Source: Methylotuvimicrobium sp018830325 (GTDB lineage: Bacteria; Pseudomonadota; Gammaproteobacteria; Methylococcales; Methylomonadaceae). From it: a DNA stretch of 64,000 nt. Made by a program: the position numbers and the translations under genes. The notes beneath the pieces were generated by a model. It had not been told where the DNA came from. It was given only the letters and a program-made list of their open reading frames with translations, and searched no databases. Each line of letters begins with the position of its first letter. The first letter of the stretch is position 1. Positions 52,149 to 61,403 of the stretch are shown piece after piece. The DNA lies in assembly GCF_044788715.1 (NCBI RefSeq), contig NZ_CP173170.1, forward strand, positions 4,154,001 to 4,218,000, written 5' to 3'.

Positions 52149-53311
52149 ACACCCTCCGCCAATGCAACCACTTGTTCGGCAGCCTTTGCTAGGTCATCCG
52201 CCGCCACTAAATTCAATCCCGACTCCCGCAATAATGTACGCCCCGCTTCGGCATTCGTGCCTTCGAGCCGAACCACGACCGGAACCTTAACACTAACCTC
52301 CTTGACTGCGGCTAAAATACCTTCGGCAATCACGTCGCACTTGACGATGCCGCCGAAAATGTTGACCAGCACGGCCTTGACGTTCGGGTCGGCCAGAATC
52401 AATTTAAACGCTTCGGCGACTTTTTCGGTATTCGTGCCGCCGCCGACATCAAGGAAATTAGCCGGACTTCCGCCTTTCAATTTCACCAAGTCCATCGTCG
52501 CCATCGCAAGGCCCGCGCCGTTGACCATGCAGCCGATGCTGCCGTCCAAGGTAATGTAATTGAGCCCGAACTGCTGCGCCTTATGTTCCTTTTCGTCCTC
52601 TTGCCCCGGATCGCGCATCGCGGTAATGTCCGGATGCACAGCGACCGCGTTGTCGTCGAAATTGATCTTTGCATCGACCGCGATCAATTCGCCCGAGTCC
52701 GTCGTCACAAGCGGGTTGATTTCGATCTGACCGGCGTCTTTTTCGAGCAACAGCTTATAAATACCGGCCATGATTTTTTCGAGACTCTTGAATTGCGTAG
52801 ACTCAAGTCCGAACGCAAATGCGACTTTGCGGCATTGATAAGGCTGAAGCCCGGCAGCCGGGTCGACTTGAAACGAAATGATGCGGTCCGGCGTTTTTTC
52901 CGCAACTTCTTCGATATCCATGCCGCCGGCCGCCGATGCGATAAAAATCACGCGTTCGCTGCCCCTGTCAACCAATGCGCTCAAATAAAACTCGCGATCG
53001 ATTTGTCCCGCCTTTTCGACATAGAGTGTCTCGACAGGCAAGCCTTCGGCACCGGTTTGCTGCGTCACTAAGCGCGTGCCCAACAATTTACGGCTGAATT
53101 CGGTAATCTCGTCTAAACTTTTGGCGATATGGACGCCGCCTGCCTTGCCCCGCCCGCCCGCATGAACTTGCGCCTTGACGACCCAAGCCTTTCCGCCGAG
53201 TTCGCGCGCAACTTGTTCGGCATGCCCCGCCGTTTCAGCCGGACTGCCTTCCGGCACTGGAATGCCATAGAGTTTGAACAACTGTTTGGCCTGGTATTCA
53301 TGGATGTTCAT
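52145..53311 (-). CDS. sucC: Succinyl-CoA ligase (ADP-forming) beta subunit
   Basis: The 388-residue product equals the typical SucC length. It has MNIHEYQAKQLFKLYGIPVP, ATP-grasp VVKAQVHAGGRGKAGGV, EINPLV near residue 200, and C-terminal FLDVGGGTNTEKV and VVVRLEGTNAEAGRTLL. CGGAAAATAA lies before the ATG. It forms the TCA-cycle enzyme with SucD and shares a divergent promoter region with pilS. Confidence 0.94.
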   Translation of the reverse strand: MNIHEYQAKQLFKLYGIPVPEGSPAETAGHAEQVARELGGKAWVVKAQVHAGGRGKAGGVHIAKSLDEITEFSRKLLGTRLVTQQTGAEGLPVETLYVEKAGQIDREFYLSALVDRGSERVIFIASAAGGMDIEEVAEKTPDRIISFQVDPAAGLQPYQCRKVAFAFGLESTQFKSLEKIMAGIYKLLLEKDAGQIEINPLVTTDSGELIAVDAKINFDDNAVAVHPDITAMRDPGQEDEKEHKAQQFGLNYITLDGSIGCMVNGAGLAMATMDLVKLKGGSPANFLDVGGGTNTEKVAEAFKLILADPNVKAVLVNIFGGIVKCDVIAEGILAAVKEVSVKVPVVVRLEGTNAEAGRTLLRESGLNLVAADDLAKAAEQVVALAEGV

Positions 53312-53425
53312 CGTTATTTTCCGGTGGTTATAAAATTACCTGATATCTTGCTTACATTTCGGTCTAATTCGAAAATATAGCTTTCACATTAGACCGGCAA
53401 GCAGACTCCCGTATTTATCCTGCTT

Positions 53426-53454
53426 TTGACTCGAAATTACTGTAGGTTTATTTT
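53426..53454 (+). promoter_or_regulatory. Probable sigma-70 promoter of pilSR
   Basis: TTGACT (53426-53431) and TATTTT (53449-53454) are spaced by 17 bases, 22 bases before the pilS ATG. The -10 is weak. Confidence 0.45.
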
Positions 53455-53476
53455 AACCAAGCCGCAATAAAACACC

Positions 53477-55108
53477 ATGCTTAATGAACCCAAACCGGAA
53501 AACAAATCCGATATTATCTATCCTTGTCCATTTTCGATGGGATACGGCATCCCGCGCCAACAAGCCTGGCTGCTATTAAAAGTTTTCCTGACTTACCGGC
53601 TGATTCTGGCTTGCTTATTCGTGATGTTATTCTTTAGCCGACTCGGTCCCGGCACGGGAGTCCGTCACGACGAATACTTGTTTATCGCCAGTGGCAGCAG
53701 TCATTTGGCGCTGACGATCATTTCCGGCTTTTTTTTGTTGCGGCGATGGATTAGCTATACCGTTCAGGCTCAAACGCTCATTTTCACCGACATTATCATC
53801 ATTACGCTGATCATGCACGCTTGCGGCGGCATTAACAGCGGCGTCGGCATCTTACTCGCCGCATCGATCGCCGCAAGCGGACTCTTAATCGGCGGGCGAT
53901 GCGCGCTGCTATTCGCCGCCATTGCCAGTTTGGCCATTCTTACCGAGCAGATTTACGCGTTCCAAACCCATAGCTTCAGAGATACCGCCTATACCTATGC
54001 CGCTATGCTCGGCGCCTCATTCTTTACGATCGCAATGCTAGCCTATGCGCTCGCGCAACGAACCGAACAATCCACCGCGCAGCAAAAAACCATCAATCAG
54101 CTCGAGGAGCTCAGCAAATACATCATTCAACATTTACAATCGGGCATTATCATTTCCGATCGCAACCATCAAATACGGATGAGTAACGAAGCCGCCGCAA
54201 GGCTTACCCAATGCTCAACAATGCCCGATCGTCTACATGCTATTTCTCCATATTTAGCGGAAGCTTTCTCGTACTGGCTGAACGACCCCAGCCAGGATTT
54301 CGCCGTAATTCCCTTAACGGACGGCAGCGAGATGCAAACCCGGTTTACAGCGCTTCCGACCCGGCACGAAGCGCTCAACATGATAATTTTAGAAGATATC
54401 GCGTTTTACAATCAGCGTTTACAACAAAGTAAACTCGCCTCTCTAGGGCAATTAACCGCCAGCATCGCTCATGAAATTCGCAACCCGCTTGGTGCAATCA
54501 GCCATGCAGGACAACTGCTTGCGGAAAACATCGAATTATCGAACGAAGACCGGCGCCTAACCGAAATTATTAGAAATCATTCGACTCGCGTGAACAAAAT
54601 CATCGAGGATATTTTACAATTGTCCCGGCGTAGCGCTTCGTTACGTAAAAAAATCGACTTGATTAAATGGTTAGACGACTACATTGAGCAGTTCTGTGCT
54701 GAAAACGGTTACGCACGCGATCTTTTCACCATGACGACCGAATCGGAGCAAGCGCAAGCATTGGTGGACAAAGGCCATTTAAAACAAATTCTCGACAATC
54801 TGTGCCAAAATGCCTTGAAATACGGCAGCCCCGAAAAAAAACTAATCTCCTTGGCAATCCGCCAACATGAACAAATGCTCTGTATCGAAGTAATAGACTC
54901 CGGCTCCGGCATCGACCCAAGCCACCGCAAGCATCTGTTCGAACCTTTTTTTACGACCTCGGCACAAGGAACCGGTCTGGGGCTTTATATTTCGAAGGAA
55001 TTAGCCGAATTGAATCAAGCCAGGCTAAGCTATCATATTACCGACCGGAACCAAAGTTGCTTCCGGCTCTGTTTACCGAACGCCGAACAAACTTTGATTG
55101 AAATATGA
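53477..55108 (+). CDS. pilS: Sensor histidine kinase PilS
   Basis: The 543-residue product has about six transmembrane helices in the first 200 residues, as PilS needs to sense pilin in the membrane. A PAS-like region follows, then HisKA with the phospho-acceptor in LTASIAHEIRNPLGAISHAG, and HATPase_c with N-box LKQILDNLCQNALKYGS, DSGSGID and GTGLGLYISKELAEL. It overlaps pilR by 4 bases. With PilR it controls the sigma-54-dependent pilA gene. Confidence 0.95.
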   Translation: MLNEPKPENKSDIIYPCPFSMGYGIPRQQAWLLLKVFLTYRLILACLFVMLFFSRLGPGTGVRHDEYLFIASGSSHLALTIISGFFLLRRWISYTVQAQTLIFTDIIIITLIMHACGGINSGVGILLAASIAASGLLIGGRCALLFAAIASLAILTEQIYAFQTHSFRDTAYTYAAMLGASFFTIAMLAYALAQRTEQSTAQQKTINQLEELSKYIIQHLQSGIIISDRNHQIRMSNEAAARLTQCSTMPDRLHAISPYLAEAFSYWLNDPSQDFAVIPLTDGSEMQTRFTALPTRHEALNMIILEDIAFYNQRLQQSKLASLGQLTASIAHEIRNPLGAISHAGQLLAENIELSNEDRRLTEIIRNHSTRVNKIIEDILQLSRRSASLRKKIDLIKWLDDYIEQFCAENGYARDLFTMTTESEQAQALVDKGHLKQILDNLCQNALKYGSPEKKLISLAIRQHEQMLCIEVIDSGSGIDPSHRKHLFEPFFTTSAQGTGLGLYISKELAELNQARLSYHITDRNQSCFRLCLPNAEQTLIEI

Positions 55109-56442
55109 AACACCCCTTGACTTTAGTCGTCGACGACGAGCCGGACATCAGAGAGCTTTTAAGCATTACGCTCAAGCGCATGAACATCAATACCTTGTGC
55201 GCGGAAAATGTCGCCTCGGCTCGCCAGTTGTTGCAACAACATCCGTTCGATCTTTGCCTGACCGATATGAAATTACCTGACGGCAACGGGCTCGAATTGG
55301 TCGAATACCTCCAAAGCACGGGCAACACGATTCCGATTGCCGTGATTACCGCACACGGGAACATGGACACTGCGATCAAGGCAATGAAAGCCGGCGCCTT
55401 CGACTTTATCTCGAAACCGGTCGATTTACCGGTGCTTCGGCAAATCGTCACGAAGGCCTTACAATTAGGCCCCGATGCCGACACCAAGGAAAGACGCACA
55501 CGACATATTTTATTGGGAGAATCGGAGCCGATGCGCCAAGTCCGGTCTAAAATCGACAAATTGGCACGTAGCCAGGCGCCGGTCTATATCAGCGGCGAAT
55601 CGGGGTCGGGTAAGGAATTGGTGGCGCGCTTGATTCATCAGCAAAGCCCGCGTAGCGATAAACCTTTTGTTGCCGTAAACTGCGGCGCAATTCCGCCCGA
55701 ACTCATGGAAAGCGAGTTTTTCGGACATAAAAAAGGCAGCTTCAGCGGAGCAATTGCCGATAAAAAAGGTTTATTTCAAGCGGCCGAGGGCGGTACGCTG
55801 TTTCTCGATGAAGTGGCCGATTTGCCTCCCTCGCTGCAAGTCAAATTGCTCCGCGCGATTCAGGAAAAAAAAGTTCGCTCGGTCGGCGAGCAACACGAAA
55901 CGCCGGTCGATGTTCGCATCCTGAGCGCCACGCATAAAGATTTGAATCAATTGGTTCAGGAAGGGGTTTTTCGGCAAGATTTATACTACCGGATCAATGT
56001 CATCGATCTCAATATTCCGCCGCTTCGCGAACGAGGCGATGATATCGCGCAACTGGCCGAACATATTCTAGCCTCGTTAAATAGTAACAACGCTTATCAA
56101 GTCCAGCTCTCGCAATCGGCGCTGACTGCATTGAAACACTATCATTTTCCGGGCAATGTTAGGGAACTCGAGAATATTCTGGAGCGCGCCGTTGCGCTCA
56201 GCGACGGCAAAACGATCGATGCGGACGATTTAAATCTACCGATTAATCCGGACACCGTCCCTGATGCGCCCATGTTCGATCCATCTAAAGCGTCGTTGGA
56301 AGATTATTTGGAAGATATCGAGCGAACCGCCATTACTATCGCACTCGAAAATAACCGATGGAATAAAACCGCAGCGGCAAAAGAGCTGGGGTTATCGTTC
56401 CGATCATTGCGTTACCGATTAAAAAAACTGGGCTTGGACTAG
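55105..56442 (+). CDS. pilR: Sigma-54-dependent response regulator PilR
   Basis: The 445-residue product has a receiver domain with phospho-acceptor Asp54 (CLTDMKLPDG), an AAA+ domain with Walker A GESGSGKE at 164-171 and Walker B TLFLDE at 231-236, and a Fis-type helix-turn-helix (NKTAAAKELGLSFRSLRYRL). The sigma-54 contact loop reads GSFSGA (211-216) instead of GAFTGA. GSFTGA is common in this family, while the T-to-S change is conservative. The expected target is the pilA promoter at 43847-43862. Confidence 0.95.
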   Translation: MKHPLTLVVDDEPDIRELLSITLKRMNINTLCAENVASARQLLQQHPFDLCLTDMKLPDGNGLELVEYLQSTGNTIPIAVITAHGNMDTAIKAMKAGAFDFISKPVDLPVLRQIVTKALQLGPDADTKERRTRHILLGESEPMRQVRSKIDKLARSQAPVYISGESGSGKELVARLIHQQSPRSDKPFVAVNCGAIPPELMESEFFGHKKGSFSGAIADKKGLFQAAEGGTLFLDEVADLPPSLQVKLLRAIQEKKVRSVGEQHETPVDVRILSATHKDLNQLVQEGVFRQDLYYRINVIDLNIPPLRERGDDIAQLAEHILASLNSNNAYQVQLSQSALTALKHYHFPGNVRELENILERAVALSDGKTIDADDLNLPINPDTVPDAPMFDPSKASLEDYLEDIERTAITIALENNRWNKTAAAKELGLSFRSLRYRLKKLGLD

Positions 56443-56545
56443 GCCTGTCGAAAAAATGCCCTTTTAGCCAATTCCAGAGTTCTCGCTTTTTAATCTCAAT
56501 ATGTCTTGGAAATTGTTGGCGATCTTAGGTTATAAAGCACCAGGC

Positions 56546-56788
56546 GTAGGGTGCGCATCGTGCACCTATGTCGGGACCCATACGCATCAAGCTAACACAG
56601 CTTGCCGTTGATAAATCGCTACCGACCGCTTTCGGCGAGTCTAAAAAGCGTAGTGCAATCCGGGCTACGTGCTTTAATAGCAACTTGGAAAAGAGCGGAT
56701 ATGGATTGGCCGTTTTTAGCTTGATGCGTATGGTTCGAAACCTCTCGTCGGTTAGGCACCATGAAAAGGTGCGCGATGCGCACCCTAC
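56546..56788. repeat. R1 element containing an R7 MITE-like unit
   Basis: Ends GTAGGGTGCGCATCG and CGATGCGCACCCTAC are perfect inverted repeats. Inside, CCATACGCATCAAGCTAA (from 56578) and its complement TTAGCTTGATGCGTATGG (to 56733) form a second inverted pair around about 120 bases. The R1 copy at 2233-2310 has only a short centre resembling the right inner arm. It fills much of the 56443-56856 spacer after pilR; no gene there. Confidence 0.75.
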
Positions 56789-56856
56789 GATGCCATCCAT
56801 TGATGGCTAGCAAACCTCAACCGTAAAACGCCTGATCGAGGTGATGCAGCAGCCTA

Positions 56857-57306
56857 TTAGGCCCGGTATTTATCCATTTGCAGCAAACTGTCCAAAGCCG
56901 TTTTGATTTTGGCATTGGCTTCATCGTCCAATTCACTGTTTTTATAGACTTTATCGAGCAAACCTTCTTTGACCATCGCCTCTTTTATCCAACGCTTGGC
57001 AAAGCGGTAATTGGTCGGAATGCTGGCCGTTTCGCCGGTCGCCGGATCGCGCAAACCGCTCTTGCTTGCGGGCGATTCATTTTTTTCAGGCGCTTTTGCA
57101 ACAGGCTCGGGCGCTTTTTTAGCAGTTCGCGGCGCCGGTTTATTTTCGACAACTTTCACTTCAGCGGGTTTAGCGGTTTCGGCTTTCGCCGGATGCAAAT
57201 CCGCTTTTGACTTAATGGCTTTCATATCGGCCATTTGATCGCCAACCACCGCATAAACTACATAAGCCACAAAAATCGTCGTTAAAATAAACAATATTTC
57301 CGCCAT
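56857..57306 (-). CDS. Small single-TM protein with Pro/Ala/Lys-rich linker, unknown function
   Basis: The 149-residue product starts with one membrane helix (ILFILTTIFVAYVVYAVVGD). A linker rich in Ala, Lys and Pro (residues 35-85) follows, then a folded C-terminal part with SGLRDPATGETASIPTNYRF and AKRWIKEAMVKEGLLDKVYK. A GGAGGAAGG ribosome-binding site is strong. The helix repeats that of the 30-residue protein at 57415-57507 upstream. I do not recognise a family. Confidence 0.7.
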   Translation of the reverse strand: MAEILFILTTIFVAYVVYAVVGDQMADMKAIKSKADLHPAKAETAKPAEVKVVENKPAPRTAKKAPEPVAKAPEKNESPASKSGLRDPATGETASIPTNYRFAKRWIKEAMVKEGLLDKVYKNSELDDEANAKIKTALDSLLQMDKYRA

Positions 57307-57414
57307 ATCCCCTTCCTCCAGTTAATTAATTGAGTTGCCTGTTTAATTCGCCATTCGGCATGATTATTAGGCTGTTTGTTATTATCTTTTTCATCGTTTA
57401 AAAAAGCCGTGGAC

Positions 57415-57507
57415 TTATTCGTTATTTTTCTTAACCTTGTCACCGACCACCATATAGACGACATACGCGACGAATATCGTCGTTAAAATATAAAACCCCG
57501 TTGCCAT
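57415..57507 (-). CDS. 30-residue single-TM microprotein, paralogue of the following gene's N-terminus
   Basis: It starts MATGFYILTTIFVAYVVYMV and ends VGDKVKKNNE with a TAA at 57415. A GGAG ribosome-binding site lies 8 bases before the ATG at 57507. Fifteen consecutive residues (ILTTIFVAYVVY.VVGD with one difference) match the start of the 149-residue protein at 56857-57306, which begins about 108 bases downstream. The conservation, helix and ribosome-binding site support a real gene rather than noise. Confidence 0.65.
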   Translation of the reverse strand: MATGFYILTTIFVAYVVYMVVGDKVKKNNE

Positions 57508-57634
57508 CGATTACTCCATTTTAATTTGTTATTCTATTTTCGCCGAAAAAAAGGCCTTTTTTAATAAAAAACCAAGCTTTTGACCATAACAGCGAATATA
57601 CCAGAAGCTGCGCGACCGGGTAAACCGTAAATCC

Positions 57635-58855
57635 TTACCAACAGACCTGCCCTTTGGCCAAGCTCGGCAAGTCATCCCTTAATCCCATGGCATGACGGTT
57701 CAAATAATCTTTCAACGCCGCAGTATGATTGATACGGTTCATGCCGAACGAACGTAGTTTGGCGAACATTGGATTGCCGACCGCATAGGTTTTATTGATT
57801 AAATCCATACTCGCCATCATCATTAAGTTATCGCCTTTACGCCAGCGTTCATAATGCCTTAAATATTGAACACCGGATAACGGCCGACCCGACCGTTTAG
57901 TGCCTATGACGGCTTCGGCCAAGGCTGCGGCATCCAACAAACCGGCATTGGCGCCTTGTCCGGCCAAAGGATGCATCGCATGCGCCGCATCGCCCACTAA
58001 TGCAAAATGACTGTCGGTATAGCGGTCGGCAAATTGAAATTTCAGCGGAAAGGCCGCGCGCGGGCCGATCTTGAGCATGTTACCAAAGATACCGCCCGAT
58101 GCTTGCTGTAATAGCCTTAAAAACTCGTCATCGGGCAATGCTAAGTACTGTTGCGCAGTCTCGGTCGATAAGGTCCAGACAATTGAACACTGCCCATCGA
58201 AAAGGGGTAAAAAAGCCAACGGTCCTTCTTCGAGAAACCGTTGCCATGCTGTCGCTTGATGCTCGAGCTCGGTTTGCACGGTCGCGACCAAACCGTCTTG
58301 TCGATAGGGCCAACCCGTCACGCCGATACCGGCCATAGACCGCAAGGCCGATTCGCGCCCATCGGCGGCAACCACCAAAGGCGCTTCAAAACATCGTCCA
58401 TCCGTCAATCTTAAGCGTCTGCCGTTTTCGATCGATTCCATGCGCTCGATTTCGGCAGGCGTGATGCATTGAACGGTCGGCAAAGCGTCCAAGACGTCCC
58501 AAAGCGCCGCGACCGTAATTCGGTTTTCGACGATATGTCCCAATTCGGAGAACACCGTATCGGCGCAATCGAAATGCAAATAGCCATCGGAGCGGCCATC
58601 CCAGACACGCATGTCCTTGTAAGGCGCGGCGCCTTTTTGAATGATGCCGCACCAAGCACCGATACCGTCCAGAATGGCCTGAGAGGCTTTGGTCAACGCC
58701 GATACGCGGTTATCCCGCAGGCTTTCGTCCCATTGCCGCTCCGGACTGCGCCTGTCCAATAACAAGGTTTCGACCCCGCCATGGCCTAGCGCACAAGCCA
58801 AGGCCGCCCCGACCATGCCGCCGCCGACCACTATCACTTCCGCTTGTATCGTCAT
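57635..58855 (-). CDS. UbiH/UbiF/VisC family FAD-dependent hydroxylase of ubiquinone synthesis
   Basis: The 406-residue product has the FAD Rossmann motif VIVVGGGMVGAALACALG near residue 8, the middle motif VVAADGRESALR, and the second FAD motif FALVGDAAHAMHPLAGQGAN. It is a flavin monooxygenase that adds a ring hydroxyl in ubiquinone biosynthesis, probably the UbiF/UbiI-type step. It lies 5 bases after ubiH, in a unit with pepP and probably ygfB. Confidence 0.88.
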   Translation of the reverse strand: MTIQAEVIVVGGGMVGAALACALGHGGVETLLLDRRSPERQWDESLRDNRVSALTKASQAILDGIGAWCGIIQKGAAPYKDMRVWDGRSDGYLHFDCADTVFSELGHIVENRITVAALWDVLDALPTVQCITPAEIERMESIENGRRLRLTDGRCFEAPLVVAADGRESALRSMAGIGVTGWPYRQDGLVATVQTELEHQATAWQRFLEEGPLAFLPLFDGQCSIVWTLSTETAQQYLALPDDEFLRLLQQASGGIFGNMLKIGPRAAFPLKFQFADRYTDSHFALVGDAAHAMHPLAGQGANAGLLDAAALAEAVIGTKRSGRPLSGVQYLRHYERWRKGDNLMMMASMDLINKTYAVGNPMFAKLRSFGMNRINHTAALKDYLNRHAMGLRDDLPSLAKGQVCW

Positions 58856-58860
58856 CCGCC

Positions 58861-60072
58861 TTATCTCCTGTTGCCGACGCGCGGCAATCTGCCGGCCAAG
58901 CCCATCGCATGGCGAGTCAATAACGATTTACCTCCAGGCAGCGTATCGAGCAATGCCAAACCGAGATTTCTTGCCGCCGCCAATGCGATCCAATCATTCG
59001 AAAAAATCCTGACTACGTTATCGGTAAAGCTGATTATTTTATTCAGATCCTTTCGCCTGGACTGAGCATAGCTCCTTAAGAACATTGGATCGCCGATATC
59101 GCGTTTGCGTTTGGCTTGTTCGATCAGCATCTCAGCTAACTGCACGACATCGCGAAGCCCCAGATTAAAGCCTTGTCCTGCAACCGGGTGCAATTGATGC
59201 ACCGCATTACCGATGATCACCGAACGCCCTTTCACCATCGTTTCGGCCTGTACCAAGGTCAGCGGGAAGGCCCGGCGCGGAGCCGCCAAACTCAATTCTC
59301 CCAGGCGATAGCCGAAACACACTTGCAATCGTTCGATGAATTCTTCGCCGGAAACCGACATCAAGCTTTCGGCGTCCCGGTGCGTATTGGTCCACACCAC
59401 GGCGCATTGGCTTCCTTCGATGGGCAATAAGGCCAAGGGCCCGGAAACGGTAAAGCGTTCGAAAGCGGTATTGCGATGCGGCAATGAGCAATTTACGGTC
59501 GTCACCAACGCCGTTTGTCCGTATTCGGTCGTTTGCTGCCCAATATCGAGCAATTTCCGCACCGAGGAATTACCGCCGTCGGCGCCGATCAGTAGCTTGG
59601 CAGTCAAGGTTATTGATTCGTCACGGTATTTGAGACTCGCGCCGACATCGATATCGGTACTAGCCAAACCCGCCAATCGAGCAGGACTGAGTTTGGTAAC
59701 CCCGGTCCGTTCGACCAAGTCCGCGACATGGCTTTCGATATCGCGGGCCTTGATCACATAACCCAGTGCCTTGACGCCTTCTTTTTTCGCCGACAAGCGG
59801 GTTTTTCCGAAATGCCCGCGATCGGACACATGAATATCCTCGATCGGCGCGGCCTTATCGGAAACTCCCTGCCACGCGCCGAGCGCATCAAGCATCGTCA
59901 CGGTGCCGGCCGCCAATGCCAAGGCGCGATCGCCGGCCCATGAGTTTTGTAATTGCTCGCGGCTCTGCGCTTCGACCATGGCGATTTCGAGTCCCGAACC
60001 TTCAAGGGCCAAAGCCAGACAATTACCGGCCAATCCGCCGCCGATAATCAATGCATCGTATTGAGTCCTCAT
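58861..60072 (-). CDS. ubiH: 2-octaprenyl-6-methoxyphenol hydroxylase UbiH
   Basis: The 403-residue product has DALIIGGGLAGNCLALALEG at the N-terminus, AGDRALALAAGTVTMLDALG, LLIGADGGNSSVRKLL and IIGNAVHQLHPVAGQGFNLG. The DRALAL segment and the linked pepP gene support UbiH over its paralogues. Its ATG overlaps the pepP stop as TGATG. Confidence 0.9.
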   Translation of the reverse strand: MRTQYDALIIGGGLAGNCLALALEGSGLEIAMVEAQSREQLQNSWAGDRALALAAGTVTMLDALGAWQGVSDKAAPIEDIHVSDRGHFGKTRLSAKKEGVKALGYVIKARDIESHVADLVERTGVTKLSPARLAGLASTDIDVGASLKYRDESITLTAKLLIGADGGNSSVRKLLDIGQQTTEYGQTALVTTVNCSLPHRNTAFERFTVSGPLALLPIEGSQCAVVWTNTHRDAESLMSVSGEEFIERLQVCFGYRLGELSLAAPRRAFPLTLVQAETMVKGRSVIIGNAVHQLHPVAGQGFNLGLRDVVQLAEMLIEQAKRKRDIGDPMFLRSYAQSRRKDLNKIISFTDNVVRIFSNDWIALAAARNLGLALLDTLPGGKSLLTRHAMGLAGRLPRVGNRR

Positions 60073-61382
60073 CAGGCCGCCTGCATCAAAGCTTCAATGG
60101 CTTCAATGCTTTTCGGCACATTTACCGTTAAAATATCGTAGCCGTCTTGCGTTACTAGCACATCGTCTTCTATTCTGATCCCGATACCCCGCCATTGTTC
60201 GTCGACTTGCTCGCAATCCTTAGGAATATAAAGACCGGGTTCTATCGTCAACACCATGCCCGGCTCCAATATCCGCCATTCGTCCTTGACCTTGTAATCG
60301 CCGACATCGTGTACGTCCATGCCGAGCCAATGCCCGATTCGGTGCATATAGAATTTTTTATAGGCTTCGTCCTTGATCAATTTCGCTACGCGTCCTTTCA
60401 GTAAACCCAATTTAACCAAGCCTTTGGTCAAGGTTTTTACCGATGCCTCATGAGCCTGATTCCAAGGATTGCCGGGCTTGATCTCGGCCAAGGCGGCCGC
60501 TTGGGCATCGAGCACCAGTTGATAAAGCAGCTTTTGGGGCTCTGAAAAACGCCCGGAAACGGGAAAGGTGCGCGTGATATCGGCCGCATAGTGATCGCAT
60601 TCGGCACCCGCATCGATCAATAATAAATCGCCGTCGGCCAATTTCGACGTATTTTCGGTGTAATGCAGTACGCAAGCATTCTTACCGGCCGCGACGATCG
60701 ACGGATAGGCGACCGCCCTTAGACCTTGCTGTAAAAAATGATAGATGATTTCGGATTCGATTTGATATTCGTATAAACCGGCGCGGCATTTTTGCATTGC
60801 TTTGACATGCGCATCGGCGGAAATTTCGGCCGCCTTACGCATCAATTTGATTTCGGCCTCGCTTTTGAACAAGCGCATCTCATGCAAGATATGTTCGAGC
60901 GATACCAACTCCAACGGCGCATTGACGCCGGCCCGCGATTGATTGCGCAAATGGTGCACCCATTCGAGCAGGCGGTGATCCAAATCGCTATCCCGCCCCA
61001 TCGGATAATAAACCTTTTCTTTATTTTCAATGAGTCCGGGCAGTATTTCATCGATATCGTCGATCGGAAATGCATCGTCGGCGCCGTAATCGGTCGTTGC
61101 TCCGATCAAGCCGGCATGCGCACCTTCCCAAAGCGCTTTTTTCTCATCGTATTCGCGGCAAAAAAGTAAATATTGTCCTTGCTGCCGACCCGGTATGAAT
61201 ACCGCAAGCGCATCCGGTTCGTTAAATCCGGTCAGATAATAAAAATCGCTATCTTGACGAAACGGGTAATGCACATCCCGATTACGGGTTTGCGCCGAGG
61301 CGCTAGGTATCAATCCGATATTACCCTTGCCGATCTGTTGCATTAATCGCTTACGGCGTTTTTTAAATTCTGCTTGTTTCAT
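60072..61382 (-). CDS. pepP: Xaa-Pro aminopeptidase
   Basis: The 436-residue product is close to E. coli PepP (441). The dinuclear metal site is visible: DLLLIDAGAECDHYAADITR (two Asp), HRIGHWLGMDVHDVGDY (His), LTIEPGLYI (Glu) and GIGIRIEDDVLV (Glu). It removes an N-terminal residue next to Pro in the cytosol. Order ygfB-pepP-ubiH-ubiI is as in E. coli. Confidence 0.96.
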   Translation of the reverse strand: MKQAEFKKRRKRLMQQIGKGNIGLIPSASAQTRNRDVHYPFRQDSDFYYLTGFNEPDALAVFIPGRQQGQYLLFCREYDEKKALWEGAHAGLIGATTDYGADDAFPIDDIDEILPGLIENKEKVYYPMGRDSDLDHRLLEWVHHLRNQSRAGVNAPLELVSLEHILHEMRLFKSEAEIKLMRKAAEISADAHVKAMQKCRAGLYEYQIESEIIYHFLQQGLRAVAYPSIVAAGKNACVLHYTENTSKLADGDLLLIDAGAECDHYAADITRTFPVSGRFSEPQKLLYQLVLDAQAAALAEIKPGNPWNQAHEASVKTLTKGLVKLGLLKGRVAKLIKDEAYKKFYMHRIGHWLGMDVHDVGDYKVKDEWRILEPGMVLTIEPGLYIPKDCEQVDEQWRGIGIRIEDDVLVTQDGYDILTVNVPKSIEAIEALMQAA

Positions 61383-61403
61383 TTTTCCTCAAGTACCGCT
61401 TCT

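Noticed and set aside
51279..53311. Malate-CoA ligase (mtkAB) of the serine cycle
   Set aside because: Related enzymes, but the exact 388/289-residue lengths and absence of neighbouring serine-cycle genes favour sucCD.
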